64,000 nucleotides of DNA, from contig NC_136008.1 of NCBI RefSeq assembly GCF_048128805.1, positions 12,752,572 through 12,816,571 on the forward strand, given 5' to 3'. Shown piece by piece: positions 38,846-51,177 of the stretch. Within the stretch, counting starts at the first letter, position 1; each line of letters opens with the position of its first letter. Made by a program: the position numbers and the translations under genes. The DNA is from Centroberyx gerrardi. Taxonomy: Eukaryota; Chordata; Actinopteri; Beryciformes; Berycidae. The notes under the pieces were generated by a model, which was not told the DNA's origin, made no database searches, and saw only the letters and a program-made list of their open reading frames with translations.

Positions 38846-41800
38846 ATGCTTGTGATCCTCTGACAATGAAAACATAACCTTTCATCAATTTAAACTGTAG
38901 GCTTTTTTATATGTGTAGGCTACAGGATTTTCTCACCTATGTGTTTTATTTTAGGAACCACAAAGCCTGTGTTTTTGTCATTTTACTCTCGTCCTAAATA
39001 ATGTTTCACTACATTTACCATATGAATAATCCTTGGTATGTTTTTGTGAAGGATGACTATTACCTAACTCCTGACAAGCTATGGATCCCTCTACGCTGGA
39101 TCGCTCCTGAACTGCTGGAGGAGTATAGAGGATCTCTCATCGTTACTGACCAAACCAAGACCAGCAATGTGTGGTATGTTTTAAAACGATCACATCTGTG
39201 TAAACAAAACCCTGCTGAAAACAAAACAGCCTAGACCAGCCAAGTTGGTTATGTTGGTGGGCAGTTTATGCTGGTCATGCTCTGACTATAAATGCTGCTT
39301 TAGCTGGTCTAGGCTGTTTATTTTTTTAGATTATTTTTTGGCATGTCTGTTTTATTGGACAGTCACAGTATACAGAGACAAGATGGGAGAGAGAGGGGGG
39401 TTGATGTGCGACAAAGGTCCCAGGCCAGATTCAGGACATCGTGTTTATGTGGTATGTGCCTTAAACCACTGAGTTCCCCGGACGCCCCTAGGCTGTTTAT
39501 TTTTTAACAGGGAACAAGGTGAACCTCGTTTCTCCTAATGCCTCAGCAATGGAAGTCATTAGGGAGGATGAAATGTTCTGAAACACTGAAAAGTATTGAA
39601 ATTGTGGACCAAGAATACCAAGAGTATGCTGTGTGCATATACTCTTAAATGCTCTGTAAAGTCACATTTTTTTTGTAGTTTAAATTAGAGCTTGAATCAG
39701 GCCCAAAATTTCAAGCTTACCTGAGCCTGCATTGGTTCAGCCTGAGCCCAACTCATTATGCCTGCTCCTTAGACTTGTCTGCTTTGAAGTCAGAGGTTCA
39801 GATAAACAAGACGTTGCTGTAAAAAAACAACCTACATACCAATAAACTAAGAAATGAGATCTTAATTGATGAAGCCTATGATGATTTGTCTCTCACCATT
39901 TCTATTCCTCCCCCCTCTCTTCCAGGTCCTTGGGGGTGGTGATATGGGAGCTGTTTGAGTTTGGCTCTCAGCCCCACAGACACCTGAGCGACGAAGAGGT
40001 GCTGACCTTCGTCATTAGGGAGAGACAGATCACCCTGGCCCAGCCCAGACTCAAACTCTCCCATGCAGACTACTGGTCAGTGATCACACACTCATTCACT
40101 AGGTGCATTCTGCAGACTTAATAGTGATTAAGTTAATGACAAGGGAAAATGCTATAATCATGTTTTTGTGTTTTTCTCTCCTTTTTCCTCTCCTCAGGTA
40201 TGAGATCATGCAGTCCTGCTGGCTACCTCCATCTCAACGCCCTTCTGTAGCTGAGGTATTCCTCCTCCTCTCCTCCCTCTTGGCCGCTGAGCGAGGAATG
40301 GCGAGGGGGAGTGTTGGGGAAGAGGATGAAGACGACGAGGAGTATGAGGAGGGCAGAGGAAGGAGAGGGGAGAGCGAGGAGTCGTTTGAAAGACGCTGGG
40401 ACTCCCTCCGTCCACCTGCCTTCCAGGCTGCAGCCAACGAGCGGCAGAGGGAGAGAGAGTATGGCAGGGATGACAGAGACAACTCTTACCCCCTGCTGGA
40501 CCCTGTGGGGAACTGTATCACCCCGTCCTCGTCTGAACTGGACGACATCCTGACAGTCACTGAAACCAGCAAAGGCTTGAACTTTGAGTATTTCTGGGAG
40601 AAGGCCCATGCAAGACGGGGCTATAAACCTCTTCCTCCTCCTCAGCCAATCCCGACTATGAACAACTCCCACAGACAGTCCTTGGACACTCCCACTGTGG
40701 TCCCGGTGATAAGCGCCCGCAGCCCTTCCCTCGCCAGCGAGTACTACATCAGGTTAGAGGAGCACACACCGCAGGATAAGTCGCCAACTCTGAAAGGGAA
40801 AGCACAATCCTCTTTCCGTTCTGACTCGATTTGCCCCGGAGACATGGAGCTGGTGGAGATTCGCAGTGGAATGCTGGGGAAAGAGCGCATCCCGTATTCT
40901 TCTTCTGAGGTGTGTGGGGGGAGGGGCATCCAGACCGTCCGATCGAGTGAGGTTCAGCTCCAGGTGCCCAACACAGGCGTGGCAGAATTCAGGGACACCT
41001 CCAGCAGGGTGACTGACTTCTCAGTAGTCGATCTAGGGGACGATGACGAAGACGACAGGAAGAGGAGTGGCGAGGCGGATAAAGCGTCATCCATGTGTTC
41101 GCAGGCCCCAGTCCTCCCTCCCAAGCCGCGCTCCATGTCCATGTCATCGGCCAACCACCTTCACTCGCGCCCCCTCCCTGCCCCTCCGCTGGGATATCAC
41201 AGAGGGCTGCCTCACTACACCATCGGTGGAAAAGTGGAGACAGACCCTCATCATATGAGCAGCTGCCCTCCCTCCACCTTTGATCACCTGGGGTTCCATC
41301 GGTCCCGCCAGACTCTGCCCCCATCCCCATCCCTCTCTCCCTCTCTGCCTCCATCCAGCCACCCTATTTACCCCCCACCTCAAATGTGTCCTCCCCCTCT
41401 CCCTCCCCACTGCAAACCTCAGAGAGGCTACCCCAGCTACAACACAACTGACACTTACTCACGATACAGCAAGACGCAGACACAGAGATCCAGTAGAGAC
41501 CCACTATCCTGTGACTACTCCGACAGAGAAGGAGGTATGAGGCACACAGCGTCGTTGCACAACTCCAAGGAGAATTCCCATTCCCGTGTGAAAGACTTTG
41601 ACTCTCCTGTACGGCGAGAAAACCCCTTGCGCCCTGTCTACCGCAACTTACCACGCTCCCAGTCCACAGCCCCACAGATTGAAAGGCACTCGTCATCTAG
41701 TCCCACCTACTCAGATGAGGATGACTCCCCCTTCATGTCCCCTGAGAAACCCAGTGGGGGCACTACTGTCACTCACTCCAGCCTGTCTGAGGATGTAGAC

Positions 41801-44800
41801 CCAGCCACAGCGGAGCTCTTCTCCAGGGGGATGAAGAGGACTCAGTCACGCCTCGCCACCATCCTGCCTGCCATTTGGAAGGAGGACGCCGAACTGCAGG
41901 CAGAACGTGTGGCCGCTGCCAAGAAATCCCCCATGCATCTGTTTCTGACAGAGATATGCAGTGTGACAGAGTCTAGTGAGTCCAAGGCAGAGGTAGGGAA
42001 GGCCACGTGGGAAGAAGAGAGGGAGGAGAAAAGAGATGGAGAGAGATGGGGGAACTTCCTCCTGCCCAACAGAGGCATGCGTCGATCCCAGTCACTGGTC
42101 ACAGAGCTGGGCTCAGCAGGACAGACATGGGGGACGGAGAAACAGAGCAACAGGACAGGAGCAGAGGAAGACAACGGATCATTCCAGAGGGATCTTTTTC
42201 TCACAGAGGTCGACACAGGAAGGATGGACACAGATCCGGAGGGAGAGCCAGAGAGAGACTCAGTAAAATACCTCCATCCTGCAGGGTCCAGATTGCGGCC
42301 CTATGTCTGCGCCCCTGGCCTTCCCTCCTACACTGAGGCTGAGGAGGCCTACTCAAAGGGCATACGGAGATCCCGCTCCCTCCTCTCTGAGATCACTATC
42401 GGGAGGCAGGAGTCCGAACCACAGGAGACTGACAAGGAGCCCCGGAGAATGGAGATGACCAGGGAAGAGTTCCTGAAGGAGATCCAATCAGCCGAGACCT
42501 TTCTGACAGAAATCATATCTAGACAAAAAGCTGCAGCCGCCAAGAAGGAAGGGGGGTCTTCTTACTCCCCCACTCCTATGTCACCTGAATATGAGTCCAT
42601 ATGCATAGACCCAAACTCCACTCAGACGATCAGATTTCAATCAGAGAGCTCCATACGAGCATCAAACAAAGGCAAAGATGACCCACAAACTGAGGCCATC
42701 TATGCCCAAGTGACCAAGCGTGCTAAAAAGAGCGAGATAAAGGTTACCATGAGACCTGAGATCCCAATCCTTCATATAGGATCAAATAAACAGCCTGTTA
42801 AACAGGATGGCCAAGGAAACAATGATTCACACACAGAGCAGGACACTGCTGACGCAAAGTCCCACTCAGCTCTCGAGTGCCAACCTGGTGAGTTTGTGTT
42901 TTCTGAGATCATGCCCAAAAACGGCCTATTGCTCAACCAAACACTCGCACGTCAGAAAGAAGAAGAGGACTGTTCAGACGGCCCTGCCTTACCTGCCAGA
43001 GGAGAGGAGGAAGAAAGAGAGCTTTCAGCAAAGACTCCCATTGAGTCCGCTGAGAGTGCTGAAGAATCCAACACTGTGCTACTGCGTGAAAACAAATCAC
43101 TCATTACAAATGAGACGGAGAGTCACAGGCCTGCTGTGATAGGGAATGGTGAGATAATGAAAGATGACCTGCAGGCCAGTAGTACTGTGAGAGGAGATCA
43201 AACATGTGGGAAGACTGATACCAGTTCGTATGATTCTGAGAAAGAACAATCTCAAACAGATAAAGTTCCTGCAATGGACTCTAAAAATCACACAGAAGGT
43301 GATTCGGAGAGCTCTGAAAGTTTTGGTACTCAAAATAATGTTGAAAGAGAAGATTCACAGCAGCATAATAACAGTGGTCAAACAAAACAGTGTCACACTG
43401 CCCAAAATGCAGCCACTCCTGCTGCCACTCCAACCACTCCAGACTGGGACCCATCCTCTGACATCTCTCTCATCACCCCCACTGACTCCGTCCTGTCACC
43501 TATGACTTCCAGCTCAACCGACTGCCTCACACCTAGTGACTCATGGATGGGAGGAGGAGGGGGAAGTGGTGGGTGGAGGGCTCTGGGAAATGAAACACCC
43601 CATCGAGACTCTGCCTATTTCTCAGACAGTGATTGGGAGGGGGACGGGCTGAACAGGAGGAGCAGTGATGGACTTAGTGCCTCCAGGCCTGGCAGTGGGC
43701 GAGGAGGAGATAGGGGAACACTGACAGGAATAGAGGAAAAGATTGAAGTTGAGGAGGAGGGAGAGACAGGAGAAAAGAGCCCCTTAAAAGAGAGTATAAC
43801 GATTTCAGATAGTAAAGCTGAAACTGGGGAAAGGATGACTATTGAGATGTCTGAAGAAAAGAGCGTTCCATATCAAAATACTCCTGAGAATGATATCTCC
43901 CATATCGGTAATGACAAAGATATTCTAAGCAAAGGGCTAGAGTCTGCACAGAGAGAAGATTCTGGCATATTCCATAATGAGAGCAGAGAGACAGGAGGAA
44001 AGGGGCTAAACAAGTCAACACTGCTGTCTGATGATTCTCAGGCCAAGGACAGCGTTGACTTAATTGATAAGTTTTTCTCAAATTTGGAGGATGAGCCATT
44101 GAAAGGGCTCCCACACAGTGATGGGTATCAGATAGACAACCATTACACAGATGGCATCATCTCTCATGTGCAGATAACAGATTGCAAATACAAGGATTCT
44201 GCAGAGAATGACTTGAATCTACACTCCAAGAACATCGCTGAGACAGATAGTTTAATCAAATCTGAATCTGGCAGTCAATCAAAGGACTGCATATTAAGAC
44301 TCAACAACAAAGAATATACATGTATTACACTGACAGATAATGATCTCTGTTCACTAAATGCCCCCCACTCTGGAAATGACACTGTTGAACCCACAGCACC
44401 GCCCCAGTTTGACAACAGAGAGTCCAGATTATCTCGGTTATACGGCATTCAAACTAGTGATGCCATCCTCAGCGATGATACCCCGTCAGTGCTGGAGCCC
44501 GATGATGGGAAGTGTATCGATGATAAAGTGAGCAGTCTAATGTGTCCTTCTTGGGCGGAGGAAGGTGTTGATGGACTTGAGAGACACGAAGAGAGGCCCG
44601 GCCTAGAGCTCCAGCACACAGACCGCAACGAGCTGGGCCTGAGGAACCTGTGCTGCTCAGAAGACAGTGAAGACAAGAAGGCCACGACCACGTCAGAGAC
44701 AGAGCAACAGCTGGCCGCCGGGGAGCTAAGTAACGCCATGAAGGAGAAGTCGCCCCAGAGAGACGCGGCATGTGGAGACCAGAGCGGGGCGGACTCTCCC

Positions 44801-47800
44801 AACAGTGTGGATAAAGAATCCTCCGAGGGCCTGGATCTGAAAACGAAAGAGTTATGGAGCACTCTGGAGGAGGAGGAAGAGAGAACAGGCGGAGTGGTTA
44901 GGGGAGAATTTGACTGCCACCGTTTTACGCAAAGGGACTTGCACTTGTGGCCCGCTGAAAATGACCAATGGGCCTCTCCAGAGAGCAGGAGCCAAGATAT
45001 TGAACTCGCATCTGAATTCTTCTCTGGGTTCAGCAATAAGGCCTGGGAGGTGGGAGAGCGGCTCGTAGTGGGTCGGGAGTTTTGGGAAACCGAAGGGAAT
45101 GATGAGCTTGCAGGAAGTGAACCTCACCCCGCTGTCTCGGAGGGCTGTGAGGAAACCTGTAATGATGAAACCCAGGGACAAACCGGCCAACTTGTAGTCA
45201 AGGCAACGTGGGATTCGAAAGACACTGATATCCAACCGGCAGTCCAAGCTCTGGACGTACAACAAGAGGAAAATATTGAGAACCTAGAGGAAATTGATGA
45301 TTGTAACGGAGATCTGAAAGGAGGAATCTCAGATATTGAAGTAGAGAACATAGAGATCCCAGAGCAAGAGACCTTAGCCCAAGGAGATAAACAAATTACA
45401 TCATGCACAGAGGCAGTCAGGAATAGCGAAGGTCAGCTAGACTTTGCAGAGGAAGAGGAGAATCAAAACTTTAACAGATGGCCTCAGAATCACCTCTGCC
45501 AGATCCAAACAGAAGAACAGTCATCAGCTGAAGACGCTGGCAAAGAAACAGGCTCTAATTTAGAAAACGATTTCGCTCACACTTTGGAGAATATTAGCTT
45601 GAATATTTCTCTTTGCATCACGGAAGCTTCTCCTGTGAACTTTTCAGTCCCGGAGAGTATTGAACCAATCGTGGACTCAGAAAGTGAAATGAGTCCACAG
45701 CTTGCGAGGCAGGACATAGAGCAGAGAATAAGCGTTATGAATGTAGAGGAGGATTACAGAGACGTCCCTCTTCCATCCAGTCCTCTAGCTTGCCCCAGTG
45801 ACATTGGTTTGACAATGCGGGATGAGACAGATCAGTCTTATCCACAGGTAGACAATTTCAGCTCAGTAGATTTTCCCAGCCCTCCGCCGAGCATAGACCT
45901 TGATGTGCAAGATGATAAACTGGAGAGTTTAGACGACTCCTTTCCTAGTCCACCGCCATCTGTCATAGAGGCAGAGGAGTTTATTAGTCACATGAATCTA
46001 GAAGACTTTATTGCCAGCACTGAGACACAGCCGCTTATTTCCCCCACTCACAACACAGATGCCTCGGAGCCACCTCTGCAAGAGTCGCCAGTTGCTACGA
46101 CTCAAAGCAAAGGGATCTCGGCCAATCTGAACCTCTCGCCTGTGCACATAACATTGGAAAATGAGAGCAACCTCACGTCCACATTAGGGAATCAGGATGA
46201 CCAAAATAACCTGTTCCAGAAAACTTCAGCTGCCACCCCGCCTCCGCCCCAACATGCCCTCAACACCCTCCCAGAATTATTGATCTCTGAGTGGAAGGAT
46301 CTGGACGAGGAGCCCCTGGAGGACTTTGAAAAACTAGAGAAACTGTGCTGCATTTCTGGGGATGAGGAGGACACCCTGGGGGACCTTTTCTTGGGGAACC
46401 TAGAGCTCTTGGAGTCTCTGAAGAAGACACCTGACCAGAAGCCTAGCAGTGCTGGCGATGGCGATAAAGTTGAGGAGACCTGTGGCTCCTCCACTCCTGA
46501 GGGGAGCAGGGTGGATCTGAAGGAGCACCTTGACGGGATCTCTGATAACTCCGATAAGGTTGCTGAGTCTGCACCATGTGTGATCCAGGATTTCCAAGCC
46601 ACACTGTCACCTCAAGAGGAGAGAAACGACACACAGAGCCCACTGTGCTCATCGTCATGCCATACGTCTGAGGTCAAGGACCAGGGATCTCTTTCTAAGA
46701 TGCCCACTAAGAACGGCCTCATGATGCAGGTTAGGATAAGACCTTGTTTGCTCTTAGCGCTAAGTGTTTGATGGCTCTTTAGCTTTCAGATTATTAACCT
46801 TGAGATGTTTTGATATTCTGCCTGCTTCTTCATTTTCTATTTACTAATTGTTAACATTTTTAGCTGACTAGGGGGAAAAGGTGCTCCTTTTATTACCTTT
46901 TTGAATTTATTAACCCCTAATTTATCTTTTTCTTTATGTTTCTTCAGGTGTGTGAGGAAAGATTACAGTTCTCCCTCAGTGAAAACGTTCAAACAAATGT
47001 GCTTTGGGGGGCGACTCTCAAAGACACCGTTACTCTCCGGCCCTGGGGGGAGCAAATCACAGACGGCAACAGCGAACCAGTCAGTGTGAAAGACAAAAAT
47101 CAAGATGAAAGGTAAGAAGTGTGACCTTGGAAATATGATCCTGAATAACAAATCAGAGTTTCTGTTGACATTCATGTCTTAATCAATTGTGTCTGTTTTT
47201 TGTTTTTTTTACCCCGTAGCCAAGAGGAGCAGGAAAGCGCCCCCGGCCCTTGGCCCCACAGCGAGTCTGATGAAACTACCGCTGAACCACTCACTGTGAT
47301 CGAACAACCTGAGGTTACGTCCCCTCAGCCTGTTGGAAACCAGGCAATGAAAGGTACCTTCATGTTAGATGTATTGCTAATGTGAGTCATCATAACTGAG
47401 ATGATTCTAAATGCAAACTTCATTGAGAAACATGGCTTTTCATTATATGCAGATTTGATTGATTTGTTGATACATCTCAGTATTATCTTGCATTTATTTT
47501 TAAAGGAGGGTGGGCAGTTCCTCTTCCTCAAGCATTTCATTAGTTTTAGTAACAGTATACAGTGAGGAGTGACAGGAAAGTGAGGAGAGAGATGTGACTG
47601 GCTAGCATTTTTACTTTTATTTTGCACACTAAGGGGCGGAGCCACTAGGACTCTGCCAGCCATTTCTCATATCTAACAATCTCCTCCCTACCCTCCTTTT
47701 CACAGCCAAACTAGCTCGCCTGTCTCTTGCCCTCCCTCCTCTGGCTCTCACTCTTCCCCTCACCCCCAGCGGTAAAGGAGGATTTGGGGAGGGGGGCATC

Positions 47801-49142
47801 GGGAGTCGGATCGGACGACGGAGAGGTCTGTCATCGGGAAGCGACCCCGATGACGAGGAGGAAGAAGAGCAGGAGGACGAAAGCTCCCGACGGGTGATTG
47901 TTGTCACGGAAACAGATATCGACAAACGCGTCGGCCTGAGGAGTCTGCTGAAGTCGCCCAAGGAGCCGATGGACAGGGAAAAAGATAGAGGAAGAAATGT
48001 GTCCTTTTTTGATGATGTCACAGTCTATCTTTTTGATCAGGTATTTCCCACACATACCACGCTTGATTAATAACAGATCATATTAGATATAATAAAGTGT
48101 GCCTGACTATTCTTTCTTGATGCAACAGGAAACTCCAACCAATGAGCTGGGCACTTCAGCGCCCACCAGTCCGGCTCCAGTCTCTGGCAAAAGCACCAAG
48201 TTCGACTTACATGGTACGTTCATAAACATGACACAGAACGAGGAGGGGGGCAAATTCAGTCTGGAGATAATGTGCATCTGTCTGAAGCAAAGGGAGAGAG
48301 CTGTGTGTTTCCCACTGTCCTCATGCATTATCAGTTAGTCACCACTTAGAGCCGGTGAATGACATTATAAAAGCTGACAGTTCCCAACTTATCCCCACCC
48401 ACTGAAATGGAGAACCCTGGTTTCACCCGTCTCCTCTCCAAATATGCAGCCAGAATTAATCTTCTATAATTATCCCCCCTACACTGTGACATGTAGAATT
48501 GAGTGGGGACATAAATCCTGCGCTCAACAATGCAAGCCTAAGCTGTGTTTTCCAACATATTTTAATTTGGTCTCTGGAAGCCTTCCACTCTCCATCTCAT
48601 ACACAGATCGCTTCATTTCACAGAATAATGAGAGTTTTGGCTCAGAATTCCCTTTGGGCTTTGCATATACAGAAATGCACTAACACCAAAATTAGATGCT
48701 TTCATGATTTCTCGTAGCCTTCAGAGTTGAACATTTGAAAGCCTTGAAAGGAGAGGCAGTGTTCCTTTTGAAAGAGTGTTATTTTTAACTGAAAACTATC
48801 TTGCATTGCTTCAGCTCACTTATATTAATAGATGTAGATTAATAGTTTTTTTTCTGCTTTGTATTTAGTCTGGCACTGATTTCTTAATCTCAATAATATT
48901 GAAGCCACATGTGTCCTAGTGTTTATGCATTTAACATTAGGTAAGTTATGGTAGAGCTTGATTTAGTTTGTCAGTCAAACTTACAGCCAACTCCTGTCTT
49001 TCCATCAGGGGCAAACAACAAAGGCAAAGACTCAAAAAGGAAAGAGGATTTGTCAATCAAACCGAGGTCGCCTGTGGGGGCCAATCCAGTGACATCATCG
49101 CGCTTTACTGTCAGCCCTGCCGACGACCCCCACTTGGTGTGA
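32489..49142 (+). CDS. lmtk3: Lemur tyrosine kinase 3 (greatly enlarged)
   Basis: Single-pass membrane kinase of the lemur family (serine/threonine activity in practice), neuronal trafficking and signalling. Exons: 32489-32579, 34872-35005, 35443-35590, 36208-36281, 36589-36707, 37673-37760, 38432-38580, 38721-38805, 39052-39173, 39926-40075, 40198-46729, 46948-47111, 47220-47353, 47706-48040, 48129-48213 and 49009-49142; in frame for 2847 residues. Order: signal peptide ([18 protein letters not shown]), [22 protein letters not shown], kinase domain with IGNGWFGKV, lysine K167 (AVVK), IHSDLALRN (H267-S-D269, HRD arginine replaced, as in human LMTK3), GDYG (D287), then a long disordered region and conserved C-terminal [17 protein letters not shown] and [10 protein letters not shown]. 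The TM and kinase sequences fit LMTK3 better than LMTK2. The middle is about twice the human length. An in-frame upstream ATG at 32300 is less likely because it would bury the signal peptide. Confidence 0.95.
32692..32710. repeat. Poly-G run after (GGAGA)n
   Basis: About 19 consecutive G bases preceded by GGAGA repeats (32630-32656), just inside lmtk3 intron 1. G-quadruplex formation is plausible on the transcript. Confidence 0.8.
36977..37628. repeat. Cluster of CA and CT microsatellites
   Basis: lmtk3 intron 5 contains at least four separate CA blocks (about 36980-37050, 37170-37215, 37245-37271, 37405-37460) and a CT block (37577-37628). The long threonine-histidine open frames here are only translated repeat. 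Confidence 0.9.
38808..38843. repeat. (GT)n starting at the lmtk3 exon 8 donor
   Basis: The donor reads ATAAG/GTACGTGTGTG; the GT array begins within the splice-site consensus and runs about 35 nt into intron 8. Confidence 0.9.
39224..39319. mobile_element. Hairpin MITE-like element
   Basis: Perfect 17-bp inverted ends: AAACAGCCTAGACCAGC at 39224-39240 and its reverse complement at 39303-39319, enclosing about 60 bp. Compact non-autonomous DNA-transposon form; family not determined. Located in lmtk3 intron 9. Confidence 0.65.
39327..39487 (-). mobile_element. tRNA-derived SINE with 18-bp target-site duplication
   Basis: On the minus strand the element begins GGGGCGTCCGGGGAACTCAG (A-box-like AACTCAGTGG), then a decayed B-box, CCTGGGACCTTTGTCGCA and a tail of A-rich sequence. 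It is flanked by CTAGGCTGTTTATTTTTT at 39309-39326 and 39488-39505, an exact direct repeat. The left copy is the right end of the hairpin MITE, so the SINE inserted into it later. Confidence 0.75.
47993..48007 (+). other. lmtk3: RVxF-type PP1 docking motif in LMTK3
   Basis: Codons for RNVSF fit the [RK]xVxF consensus for protein phosphatase 1 docking, directly before the conserved [14 protein letters not shown] segment. The corresponding human LMTK3 segment is KMVSF and LMTK2 has KAVTF (recalled), so the motif is conserved in the family. Confidence 0.6.
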
Positions 49143-50475
49143 TGTTTCGTGTCATCATGGGAACCTTTAGAGCTGAACCCTCTGAGACTGGCCAGTGAAT
49201 TAACCCCAACGACCAGCCATTCTCTCAGAGGCTATTTTTTTATTGAATAGGCAACGGAAAGAAAAGACTCCCGTTCTAACAGCTGGACACATTCCAGGTT
49301 TTACCAGCTACAGGATTTTGTATGACAAGGGTTGTTGAGCTCCTCTCTGCCACTGTTTTATGGAGTTTATTCATAGCCTTTGGCTACAAAAGTCTTTGGA
49401 AAAGGCAGCATATGCTAGGAGAAGAGGAGCCTGGAGCTTTGTAAAATCTGAAACAGATTTGACGGCTATGCAATGGGAGTCTTACTGTGTACCAGCTTAC
49501 CTTCTCTTTTTCTGCTTCATTCTGTTGTATTTTTCCCCAAATGTGCGGGGAATGCACTTTCTTTAGTCATTTATCTGTCTATGTAAACGCTTGGATTCCA
49601 ATCCTCTCTTTATTAAAAAAAGGTTTTTCATTGCAGTCTGTCAGATATTCTTGTAGGCAGCAGTTGGGGACAGAAATTGCTTGACTCCTGTATTTGAGAA
49701 TACTCATTCAACATTTGTACAAATATCGTAATACAAGTGTATACAATATCATTTTAGAGCTGTTTAATTTTAGATGTATTCTTAGACTGCACGAAAAAAT
49801 GAAACAAGCTGTTTCTTTATACTTTTAATTCTAAAAAGCTGTCTATTATTTGATTACTGTTTATTTATATATTTATTATTTATTTGTTTATTCATGTAAA
49901 GCCAATTTCCATGCAATCTAATATTTATTTATTTATTTATTTATTTATTTATTTGTTTGTTTATTTATTTATTTATTTATTTATCAATTTATTTATTTAT
50001 TTGCTTTGGTGCAATTAACATATATGAACTTAACACACATTTGTTTGGGACAAAATGCATCTAGGTTATACCTTCTCAAGTTCTTCATAACAAATAAATC
50101 AAAATATTTTCCCAAACGTCTTAATTGCTAAAAAGTATTTTGTATAATTTCACTTGTTAATATATGCCAATCTGTATGGAATATGTCCTGTAATGTTTCA
50201 TTATTTTCTAATGTCAATGAATTTTTAGCTGTCTTGTCATTCTTTTACCTTGTTTAATGACGATTAATGTAGCTTAGCATGAAAAATGGAAGCCTTTCAT
50301 CAGTAAATAACTCCATTTGTTTGTGTATCTGTTAATTTATCTCATTTTCTACTAATAACAGTCCATCATGCAGTCGAGGTCCAACTAGTCCCTTTGTTTA
50401 GTCTATTTAAATGTTGGTTTAAAACCTGTATTGTTTAAAGAATGGTTTTCAAGGGATACTGTATAAACATGGGGA
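49143..50475 (+). other. lmtk3: lmtk3 3'UTR
   Basis: About 1.3 kb of AT-rich trailer after the lmtk3 stop, lacking any supportable coding exon and ending at a good poly(A) signal. It includes the ATTT array described separately. Confidence 0.7.
49921..50003 (+). repeat. (ATTT)n array / AU-rich element in the lmtk3 3'UTR
   Basis: Tandem ATTT with few interruptions gives more than a dozen overlapping AUUUA pentamers on the mRNA strand. Such class II AREs recruit decay or stabilising factors; here it may be a microsatellite with ARE consequences. Confidence 0.8.
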
Positions 50476-50481
50476 AATAAA
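50476..50481 (+). terminator. lmtk3: lmtk3 polyadenylation signal
   Basis: AATAAA in GGGGAAATAAAAACAACAT, about 1.33 kb after the stop. Confidence 0.7.
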
Positions 50482-50930
50482 AACAACATAAAAATGTGAA
50501 CCTCTTTCTGAACTGTTTAATGAGAATAAATCGTATTGTCTTATATTCATAAGATGTTCCATTTCATAAGAAAGAAAATCATTCTGTTATGCAGGAAACC
50601 CCATGCATAAATTAGCTCTCTGCATTGTCATTCATATAATAATGTGGAGGTTTCAAATGTAGCCTTCAACAGAGAAGTAGTGGGGCAGAGTTGTAGGCTA
50701 TATTTTATTGTCTGTGCAGTATGAATTGGAGAATTGGACACATCTCCCAGAAACCCTTGCAAACCTCGACTTAGTTGCTTACGTATTTAATCTGCGACAA
50801 ACGACCAAACACAGTAGAGCACAAACGACTGAAACATCGCACAGCGAGAACATTTAGCTTTATAAAGCAGAAACTCTAGCCCACATAAGACGGTTTTTTG
50901 TTTCTTTAGAAAACAGGAGTCTCAACTCTC
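50482..50930. other. lmtk3-prpf31 gap with prpf31 promoter
   Basis: A short intergenic stretch. The prpf31 promoter and leader must lie toward its right end; no TATA box stands out. Confidence 0.4.
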
Positions 50931-50933
50931 GAG
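50931..50933 (+). other. prpf31: 3' end of the prpf31 untranslated first exon
   Basis: A strong donor GAG/GTAAGT at 50931-50936 follows CTCAACTCTC, about 0.9 kb before the ATG exon, which itself starts right after an acceptor. This is the inferred end of the leader exon; its 5' end is not placed. Confidence 0.5.
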
Positions 50934-51177
50934 GTAAGTTACTTAGATAGGAAATGGTTGCTAAGATCACTCAATACGTTTAGCTAACGTTTGCTAAAGC
51001 TAACTAGCTAACTCCATACAGTTTGCTGGGTGCTGATACTGTCCGACAGAGCTTTACAAGCATTCTCAAAAACACATTGAAGTCTTGTCTGTCCCGTGGT
51101 TTATTCTCTGTGTTGCATCATCTGTTGTTTTTGAGAGGTTGAACAGAGCCACGAGCCCCTAAGGTTATGCGTGTTAG

